Source of the DNA: JAVVRI01 sp036654795
GTDB taxonomy: Bacteria; Bacteroidota; Bacteroidia; Bacteroidales; Tannerellaceae
Direction of reading: 5' to 3'
Assembly: GCA_036654795.1 (NCBI GenBank)
Contig: JAVVRI010000146.1
Span: forward strand, 1-6,825
Length of the DNA stretch: 6,825 nucleotides
The notes beneath the pieces were generated by a model. It saw only the letters and a list, made by a program, of their open reading frames with translations, was not told the DNA's origin and searched no databases. Shown in pieces: positions 1 through 4,407 of this stretch (its first letter is position 1; every line of letters starts with the position of its first letter). The position numbers and the translations under genes were made by a program.

Positions 1-115
1 GCTTAAAGCCAATATTACACAATTTATGCTGGTCTAAAAAGTTCTTTCAGTCGTCTATTAGCGGTTGTCCGAGTGTATCCAGAGAGGCGTTAGAAGTTAG
101 GCGTGTCATGCGGAT

Positions 116-151
116 GATTCATATAAATCACCTATGTGAATCATATGAATC
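116..151. repeat. Imperfect 36-base palindrome
   Basis: The arms 116-131 and 136-151 pair at 14 of 16 positions around a 4-base loop (CTAT, 132-135). The outer nine pairs (GATTCATAT with ATATGAATC) are perfect, the two mismatches are 125/142 and 127/140, and the inner four pairs are perfect. The palindrome contains the first core of the 22-base repeat and the start of the second. It could be a dyad operator, a cruciform-forming site or the remnant end of a mobile element; the sequence does not decide. Confidence 0.7.
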
Positions 152-181
152 ACCTATGTTCTTTAAGCGAATCACCTATGT
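126..181. repeat. Three direct repeats of a 12-base core at 22-base spacing
   Basis: The core AATCACCTATGT occurs exactly at 126-137, 148-159 and 170-181, so both steps are exactly 22 bases. The two 10-base spacers differ from each other. Copies 2 and 3 agree over 14 bases (GAATCACCTATGTT). A degenerate relative (TCATTACCTATAT) lies at 211-223 but is out of phase. The regular spacing of about two helical turns resembles iterons or an array of protein-binding sites. No replication gene or named regulator is present to identify it. Confidence 0.8.
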
Positions 182-460
182 TATCTTTTAAATATGTCCT
201 GACAAAGGAGTCATTACCTATATCTGCTGTACCTCCTTATTACACGTTTCACCGTAATCAGCAGTTAGTCATGATGTTATATCTGTGAAAGGAGATTCGG
301 ATATTTCTATTTTAAGGTCACTCCAGGTTCCGAAACTTGAGGATGTAAGCCTTTAGCCTTCCTCGTGTGCATATTACTTATATATAGTTTGTTGGTTCTG
401 TACTTTTATATCAAAAGGCGGGCGAATAAGGCAAAACGAGGGACGAGTAGAATGTAACAC

Positions 461-476
461 ATGACAGATATGTCAT
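461..476. promoter_or_regulatory. Operator-like dyad ATGACA-N4-TGTCAT
   Basis: Perfect 6-base inverted repeats flank the spacer GATA. The centre lies about 74 bases upstream of the inferred transcription start of the Rpn gene (about 543), a position used by upstream-binding activators. A dyad of this size can arise by chance in a 560-base region, so the regulatory reading is an inference. Confidence 0.3.
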
Positions 477-502
477 AGACGAAGGAAAAAAAACAAGCGT
501 CC

Positions 503-536
503 ATTGATGTCGTTGCGCCCGAAATTTGTATCTTTG
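503..536 (+). promoter_or_regulatory. Bacteroidetes-type promoter of the Rpn gene
   Basis: TATCTTTG at 529-536 matches the Bacteroidetes -7 element TAnnTTTG exactly. ATTG at 503-506 can serve as the -33 element, with a 22-base spacer, slightly longer than usual. Transcription would start near 543, giving a leader of about 19 bases before the ATG at 562. Confidence 0.6.
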
Positions 537-561
537 GCAACAGATTTAAACAGATAAGCGA

Positions 562-1542
562 ATGACACTTATTGCCAACCCAATTTACGACACCGTCTTC
601 AAGTTTATGATGGAAGACGATAAAGTAGCCAAACTGCTACTGTCCGCCCTATTGAAGAAAGAAATTGTTGAATTGCAAATGGCACAGCAAGAGTACACTT
701 CCATACAAGAAAGTCGTATCTCTCTGTTTCGCATGGACTTTTCTGCTAGGATACGCGACAAGGATGGCACGGAACATCTTGTGCTGATCGAACTACAGAA
801 AACGTGGCTGCCCACCGAGACGCTCCGTTTCCGCCAGTATCTGGGTACGCAATACCTCAGTAAAAGCAATATGCGTAAGGGAAGTGACGATAGGTTTGGT
901 TTGCCAATCATCTCTATCTACATCCTTGGCCATATACTCGGTGATCTGCGGGAACCGGTTGTCTATGTTCGTCGCCGTTATTTGGATTACGACGATCGGG
1001 TGATTGAGCAGCGCGATCCCTTTATCGAGAGCTTGACGCACGATAGCATCATTGTACAGATTCCTTATCTGCAAGGCCGTACCCGCAACCATTTGGAACG
1101 TCTGCTTAACGTGTTCGATCAGGACTATCGCACGCCCGATGAACATCTGCTGGAAATAGACGAAACCCTTTTTACCGGAGACGAAATGCAACTCATCAAT
1201 CGCCTCTTTCGTGCCAGCGCCACCCCCGACGTGCGCCGCTCCATGGAAATAGAAGACGAAATCCTCTCTGAAATAGAAAAACGCGACACCGACCTCATGC
1301 TAAAAGAGCAGGAACTAGAAAAGCAACGACAAGTGATTGAACAAAAAGAGCAGATAATTGAGCAAAGCAAACAGGTAATTGAGCAGAAAGAGCAGGAACT
1401 AGAGCAAAGCAAGCATGAATTGGAACAGAAAGATAAAATGTTTCAAGAGATGATTCGTTTGCTTACGCAAATGGGAATATCAGTAGATCAGATTGCCCAA
1501 AGACTAGCCCTGTCGCCGGAAAAGGTTAAACGCCTTCTTTAG
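562..1542 (+). CDS. Rpn family recombination-promoting nuclease / PD-(D/E)XK transposase
   Basis: The N-terminal half (about residues 1-230) has the features of the Rpn/PDDEXK_2 family: an opening D10-TVFK motif, D59 in FRMDF, and the pair E77-x-Q79-K80 in LIELQK. Together these form the expected nuclease active site (D...E-x-Q/K). Relatives in E. coli (RpnA) act as DNA endonucleases that promote RecA-independent recombination, and Bacteroidales genomes carry many paralogues. Residues about 240-294 form a Glu/Gln-rich coiled coil of heptads, and residues 306-326 (GISVDQIAQRL...) look like the short helix-turn-helix tail common in this family. At 326 residues it appears intact. The ATG at 562 is supported by the promoter just upstream and by the conserved N-terminus. 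No terminal inverted repeats mark it as a complete insertion sequence. Its biological role is uncertain: mobile element, phage defence and recombination have all been proposed for the family. Confidence 0.88.
   Translation: MTLIANPIYDTVFKFMMEDDKVAKLLLSALLKKEIVELQMAQQEYTSIQESRISLFRMDFSARIRDKDGTEHLVLIELQKTWLPTETLRFRQYLGTQYLSKSNMRKGSDDRFGLPIISIYILGHILGDLREPVVYVRRRYLDYDDRVIEQRDPFIESLTHDSIIVQIPYLQGRTRNHLERLLNVFDQDYRTPDEHLLEIDETLFTGDEMQLINRLFRASATPDVRRSMEIEDEILSEIEKRDTDLMLKEQELEKQRQVIEQKEQIIEQSKQVIEQKEQELEQSKHELEQKDKMFQEMIRLLTQMGISVDQIAQRLALSPEKVKRLL
1318..1443 (+). repeat. 21-base (heptad) tandem repeat inside the Rpn gene
   Basis: Six successive 21-base units encode residues 253-294. Most begin Glu-Gln, and from residue 260 they alternate between EQKEQxx and EQSKxxx, giving a 42-base higher-order period. 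The encoded segment is a continuous charged coiled coil. Unit-to-unit similarity at the DNA level (GAGCA, AAAGAGCAG, GAGCAAAGCAA) suggests expansion by slippage or unequal recombination; copy-number changes would keep the reading frame. Confidence 0.75.
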
Positions 1543-1547
1543 CGGAT

Positions 1548-1580
1548 GGATTTGTATCCGGCGTTGGCTTAATCCTTTTT
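1548..1580 (+). terminator. Possible weak terminator after the Rpn gene
   Basis: GGATT (1548-1552) can pair with AATCC (1571-1575), immediately followed by five T (1576-1580). A competing stem CGGAT/ATCCG occupies 1543-1560. Both stems are only five pairs, so termination here is tentative. The region separates the Rpn gene from the next promoter. Confidence 0.3.
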
Positions 1581-1586
1581 GATGCG

Positions 1587-1623
1587 TTTGTCCTGATTTT
1601 TCGGTAAATAAAGCGTATCTTTG
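1587..1623 (+). promoter_or_regulatory. Promoter of the methyltransferase-adenosyltransferase pair
   Basis: TATCTTTG at 1616-1623 is an exact match to TAnnTTTG, lying 19 bases before the ATG at 1643. The best upstream TTTG (1587-1590) leaves a 25-base spacer, longer than the usual 19-22, so the -33 element is weak or degenerate. The inferred transcript starts near 1630. Confidence 0.5.
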
Positions 1624-1642
1624 TGTTGTAATAGCAAACGAA

Positions 1643-2434
1643 ATGCAAATAATATCAAAGAGCAATACGTTGCGGGAGGGAATGCTTCTTTATCGCAGGC
1701 TTCGTTACCGCAAAGGTTATGGGGTGCATTCTCCTTTTGTGTACAATTTGATCACGAAGGTGATAGAGGAGAAGTGCTCCTATTACAGTCTGTATGACAT
1801 CGAGTTGCTGAGAAAGAAACTGTTGTTTCGAACGGAGCCGGTGTCTTGTCTGGTCGATAGGAAGAAAGGAAAGGTTCGCCGTCTGACAGTAGGCGAAGTT
1901 GTTGCCCGCAAAGCCATTCAGCCTAGGCATGGGGCGTTGCTTTTCAGGCTGACCAACTATTTCAAATCGCAAAACATTCTGCAATTGGGGTCTGGCATGG
2001 GGCTGTCTACGCTCTATATGACTAGTTATGTCGTTCCCCTGCGTTGCCTCGTCCTTGAGCCTCAGTTGGAGGTGGCGGGGGTAGCTCGGCAGGTGTATGG
2101 CGAGGCATCACGCAATCCGATTGATTTGCGAGTAGGTGCATACGAAGAGCTGTTGCCTCAAGCGTTGAATGACCTTCCTCGATTGGATTTTGTTTTTTTT
2201 AATACCCCAAGCAACGCCACCGACAACGAATGGTTGTTTAATGAATGCGTAAAGCAGGTGCACAAGGACAGCGTGTTCATTTTTGAAGGCATCAAGTCGA
2301 CAGCCCGTATGCGCACATTCTGGAAGCAGATTTGTGGACGTCCGGAGGTGACGGTTACGGTAGACCTCTATGACATGGGGCTGGTATTCTTTAACAGTAA
2401 GTTACACAAGCGCGATTATAAAGCGTATATTTAG
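1643..2434 (+). CDS. Class I SAM methyltransferase-fold protein, possibly non-catalytic
   Basis: The N-terminus has a basic stretch (RYRKGYGVHSPFVY, residues 21-34) seen in a Bacteroidetes family of methyltransferase-like proteins. Motif I, ILQLGSGMGL (112-121), is a good SAM-binding glycine loop, and E139 in LVLEP fits the acidic residue that holds the SAM ribose. At the place where O-methyltransferases of this fold carry a metal-binding Asp (FxDxxH-like), the protein reads FFNTPS (185-190). Where I recall FDDIH in relatives it has FEGIK (214-218). The C-terminal block VTVTVDLYDMGLVFF (237-251) is family-like. So the fold is clear, but activity and substrate are unknown. The gene is followed after 8 bases by the cobalamin adenosyltransferase and is probably cotranscribed with it. 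It is soluble, with no signal peptide or membrane segment. Confidence 0.8.
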   Translation: MQIISKSNTLREGMLLYRRLRYRKGYGVHSPFVYNLITKVIEEKCSYYSLYDIELLRKKLLFRTEPVSCLVDRKKGKVRRLTVGEVVARKAIQPRHGALLFRLTNYFKSQNILQLGSGMGLSTLYMTSYVVPLRCLVLEPQLEVAGVARQVYGEASRNPIDLRVGAYEELLPQALNDLPRLDFVFFNTPSNATDNEWLFNECVKQVHKDSVFIFEGIKSTARMRTFWKQICGRPEVTVTVDLYDMGLVFFNSKLHKRDYKAYI

Positions 2435-2442
2435 AAAAAGAT

Positions 2443-3006
2443 ATGAAAAAGAGCGTTATTTACACCGGTACCGGCGACAAAGGTACCACCTCGCTGGTAG
2501 GCGGCGAACGAGTATCTAAGGCGCATCAGCGCATTGAGAGTTATGGCACGATAGATGAGCTAAACTCATTTATCGGTTTATTAATGACTGCACTCAGCAA
2601 TCAGGAGGATATGGACTTCCTACTGTTTGTACAACATAAATTGTTTACGATCGGTTCCTACCTGGCCACAGACCAGGACAACACCGAATTGAAAATTGAA
2701 AGTAGGGTCACTCCCGAAAGCATCACCCGTATAGAGCAGGAAATAGACCGTTTGGACAGTAAGCTGCCCAAAATGAAGAATTTCGTTTTGCCCGGAGGAT
2801 GTCGTTCTGCATCGCTTGCTCATGTATGCCGCACCGTTTGCCGACGGGCTGAACGTCAGATTTACCGTCTGGCCGAAACTAACCCGGTAGAAGAGCCGGT
2901 ACTGGTATTTATCAACCGATTGTCTGATTATTTGTTTGTTTTAGCTCGCAAGGAGTGCTTAAATGAAATTGGTGACGAAATTATTTGGGATTATACTTGC
3001 ATCTAA
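2443..3006 (+). CDS. PduO-type cob(I)alamin adenosyltransferase
   Basis: This enzyme transfers the 5'-deoxyadenosyl group of ATP to cob(I)alamin, making adenosylcobalamin (coenzyme B12) for enzymes such as methylmalonyl-CoA mutase. The N-terminal ATP-binding signature is YTGTGDKGTTSLVGG (7-21), followed by RVSKAHQRIESYGTIDELN (23-41) with the conserved D38. NFVLPGG (113-119) carries F114, matching the Phe that helps displace the lower axial ligand. CRTVCRRAER (129-138) supplies the conserved arginines of the active site, and NRLSDYLFVLAR (158-169) is the usual C-terminal helix motif. At 187 residues it is a full-length single-domain member, expected to be a cytosolic trimer. The start at 2443 fits the family N-terminus and an A-rich upstream stretch. 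A promoter for the next gene overlaps its last codons. No B12 riboswitch is seen upstream. Confidence 0.95.
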   Translation: MKKSVIYTGTGDKGTTSLVGGERVSKAHQRIESYGTIDELNSFIGLLMTALSNQEDMDFLLFVQHKLFTIGSYLATDQDNTELKIESRVTPESITRIEQEIDRLDSKLPKMKNFVLPGGCRSASLAHVCRTVCRRAERQIYRLAETNPVEEPVLVFINRLSDYLFVLARKECLNEIGDEIIWDYTCI

Positions 3007-3026
3007 GAAATATTGTTCTATTTTTG
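2996..3026 (+). promoter_or_regulatory. Promoter of the DUF2795 gene, overlapping the end of the adenosyltransferase
   Basis: CTTG (2996-2999) and TATTTTTG (3019-3026) fit the -33 and -7 elements (TTTG / TAnnTTTG), with an ideal 19-base spacer. The -33 element lies inside the last codons of the upstream gene. Transcription would start near 3033-3035, giving a leader of about 52 bases. Confidence 0.65.
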
Positions 3027-3043
3027 CGGAAAATATGAGAACC

Positions 3044-3070
3044 TAACCATTCTCTTTTGGAGGATGGTTA
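3044..3070 (+). promoter_or_regulatory. Strong hairpin in the DUF2795 leader
   Basis: Bases 3044-3054 (TAACCATTCTC) pair completely with 3060-3070 (GAGGATGGTTA): 11 pairs with a single G-U (3051/3063) around a TTTTG loop. It lies between the inferred transcription start and the ATG at 3087 and is not followed by a T run, so it is not a usual terminator. The loop and stem hide a GGAGG (3059-3063) that is too far from the start (23 bases) to be its ribosome site. A role in mRNA stability or leader control is an inference. Confidence 0.6.
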
Positions 3071-3086
3071 ATAATACTTGATAGCT

Positions 3087-3308
3087 ATGTATTGGACATT
3101 AGAGTTGGCTTCAAAGCTTGAAGACGCACCTTGGCCTGCAACCAAGGACGAATTGATTGATTACGCACAACGCTCCGGTGCACCACTGGAAGTGATTGAA
3201 AATTTGCAGGAAATGGAGGATGAGGGTGAAATCTACGAATGTATGGAAGACATTTGGCCGGACTATCCAAGTAAAGAAGACTTCTTTTTTAACGAAGAAG
3301 AGTATTAA
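3087..3308 (+). CDS. Small acidic DUF2795 family protein
   Basis: The 73-residue product has the DUF2795 signature WPATKDELIDYAQRSGAP (16-33), followed by helices rich in Glu and Asp and the ending IWPDYPSKEDFFFNEEEY. I count 22 Asp/Glu against 4 Lys/Arg, a net charge near -18, with no signal peptide or membrane segment. The function of the family is unknown. I place the start at the ATG of 3087, since relatives I remember begin MYWTLELASKLEDAPWPATK; an in-frame TTG at 3078 would add three residues but is less likely. The gene stands alone, with its own promoter (2996-3026), a hairpin in its leader and a strong terminator after its stop. This suggests an abundant monocistronic messenger. The neighbouring adenosyltransferase and T9SS genes give no firm hint of its job. 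Confidence 0.88.
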   Translation: MYWTLELASKLEDAPWPATKDELIDYAQRSGAPLEVIENLQEMEDEGEIYECMEDIWPDYPSKEDFFFNEEEY

Positions 3309-3342
3309 TGTATAACGAATCCGTTGTTCGGTAGTAAAATAG

Positions 3343-3390
3343 AAACGAGGTAGTGGGCTTTATTGGCTCCCTACCTCGTTTGCTTTTTTT
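3343..3390 (+). terminator. Strong intrinsic terminator after DUF2795
   Basis: AAACGAGGTAG (3343-3353) pairs perfectly with CTACCTCGTTT (3371-3381) around a 17-base loop, followed by seven T (3384-3390). It lies 34 bases after the DUF2795 stop and isolates that gene from the T9SS operon. The A run on the left of the stem could also allow some termination from the opposite strand. Confidence 0.9.
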
Positions 3391-3408
3391 AGTGGAAAAT
3401 ACAATTTC

Positions 3409-3438
3409 TTGCTCTTTTTGTAGTTATAATAGATGTTG
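3409..3438 (+). promoter_or_regulatory. Tentative promoter region of the por operon
   Basis: The gap between the terminator and porP must hold the operon promoter, but no exact TAnnTTTG is present. The nearest arrangement is TTG (3409-3411) with TAGATGTTG (3430-3438) at an 18-base spacing; TCTTTTTG (3413-3420) and TTATAAT (3424-3430) are alternatives. In Porphyromonas gingivalis, por genes are controlled by the PorX/PorY system and the ECF sigma factor SigP, which would not need the housekeeping element. Confidence 0.3.
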
Positions 3439-3459
3439 TAGTTTCCAGACGAATAAAGT

Positions 3460-4404
3460 ATGAAGAGAATTCTCCTATTAGTAATAGCTTTGGTTACTTG
3501 TGCGACTGTCGCACGGGCGCAATACGATGCGCAGTTAAGCCAATATTTTATGGCGATGGGCTATTATAATCCGGGCTATGCCGGTACGACGGGGGACTTG
3601 AACCTCTTTGCCCTCCACCGTCAGCAATGGATCGGGATACACGGAGCGCCTAAATCTTTTTTTGTTACCGGGGATATGCCCGTCAAACTGGGTAAGACGA
3701 ACCATGGAATCGGGTTGGTGCTCTTTACCGAGGGGATCGGACTGTTCCAGAATACGCACGTTGCCGCCCAATACGCCTACAAACAGAAACTGCTGGGAGG
3801 TACGCTGAGCATCGGTTTGCAAATCGGTGTCGTCAATCAATCTTTCGACGGAACGAAGGTGAAGAAAGTGGAATCCGAGTTCCATTCTCAAGCAGACGAA
3901 GGCATCCCCACTACTCAGGTGCAGGCCATGGCGTTGGACATCAATGCCGGCATTTACTACACTCACAAACATTTTTATCTCGGCCTTGCCGCCACCCACA
4001 TGACGGAGCCGGAGATTGCATTGGAGGAAAACATAACTTCATTTATCGGTCGGGCTTATAATTTGACCGGCGGATACAATATTCAATTAAAGAACCCGTT
4101 GTTTGAATTACAGCCGTCCGTTTTCCTGAAGACAGATATGCAGAGTTTTCAGACGGACATTACGGCACGGATGGTGTATAATAAAATGTTTAACGGAGGC
4201 TTGTCCTGGCGCATAAACGAATCGGTGATTGTGCTGTTGGGAGCTACGTTTGGCAATGTACAGGTTGGATATGCCTACGACCTTCCAACCACGGCCATCC
4301 TCAAAGGAAGCAGTGGAAGCCACGAGTTGATGGTACGATACAAATTGAAATTGAATAAAACGAAGACTGGAAAGTATAAACATAAAAGTGTACGTATATT
4401 ATAG
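3460..4404 (+). CDS. PorP/SprF family T9SS outer-membrane protein
   Basis: This is an outer-membrane beta-barrel protein of the type IX secretion system, which exports proteins bearing a C-terminal domain across the outer membrane. PorP associates with the PorK/PorN ring. Residues 1-20 are a clear signal peptide (Lys-Arg, then a hydrophobic core, ending ARA) with cleavage before Q21. The mature start, QYDAQLSQYF, with YNPGYAG (36-42) and LHRQQWIGIHGAPKS (52-66), is the hallmark of the PorP/SprF family. The rest alternates short amphipathic strands and Gly/Asn turns as in a barrel. At 314 residues it has the normal length. It is the first gene of the operon, and only 3 bases separate its stop from the next start. 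The family has several paralogues per genome, some tied to adhesin secretion (SprF), but its position before porK and porL marks this one as the core copy. Confidence 0.95.
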   Translation: MKRILLLVIALVTCATVARAQYDAQLSQYFMAMGYYNPGYAGTTGDLNLFALHRQQWIGIHGAPKSFFVTGDMPVKLGKTNHGIGLVLFTEGIGLFQNTHVAAQYAYKQKLLGGTLSIGLQIGVVNQSFDGTKVKKVESEFHSQADEGIPTTQVQAMALDINAGIYYTHKHFYLGLAATHMTEPEIALEENITSFIGRAYNLTGGYNIQLKNPLFELQPSVFLKTDMQSFQTDITARMVYNKMFNGGLSWRINESVIVLLGATFGNVQVGYAYDLPTTAILKGSSGSHELMVRYKLKLNKTKTGKYKHKSVRIL

Positions 4405-4407
4405 TAT

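Larger units (their letters stand above)
1..561. other. Gene-free region upstream of the Rpn gene
   Basis: I see no convincing gene in this stretch. The only long open frame enters from the left edge (from base 3 to the TAA at 189-191); its 62 codons match no family I know and run through the repeat array, so I do not call it. The region is visibly richer in A/T than the genes to its right. It holds a three-copy 22-base repeat with an overlapping palindrome (116-181), a small dyad (461-476) and the promoter of the Rpn gene (503-536). Between about 190 and 450 I see nothing I can name. No tRNA or other structured RNA was recognised. Confidence 0.6.

Noticed and set aside
126..181. CRISPR-like reading of the regularly spaced repeats
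   Set aside because: The repeats are 12-14 bases and the spacers only 10, there are just three copies, and no cas gene is present. This does not fit a CRISPR array.
3..191. Open frame of 62 codons entering from the left edge
   Set aside because: The translation has no recognisable motif, and its end runs through the palindrome and repeat array. It is more likely non-coding.
384..391. Possible promoter TATAGTTTG with a small RNA downstream
   Set aside because: The element has one base too many between TA and TTTG, there is no -33 partner, and no terminator-like hairpin follows.
891..898. TAGGTTTG inside the Rpn gene as an internal promoter
   Set aside because: It matches the -7 element, but there is no TTG at the right distance upstream, and such a six-position match can occur by chance.
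3044..3070. Leader hairpin as terminator of the adenosyltransferase gene
   Set aside because: The stem is strong, but no T run follows it, and a good promoter lies just upstream, so it belongs to the next transcript.
3078..3308. TTG at 3078 as the start of the DUF2795 protein
   Set aside because: The ATG nine bases later gives the N-terminus MYWTLELASK typical of the family, so the TTG start is unlikely.
3535..3999. Minus-strand open frame of 154 codons opposite porP
   Set aside because: porP is a clear family member over this whole stretch. The antisense frame has no motif, promoter or plausible signal and is a by-product of codon use.
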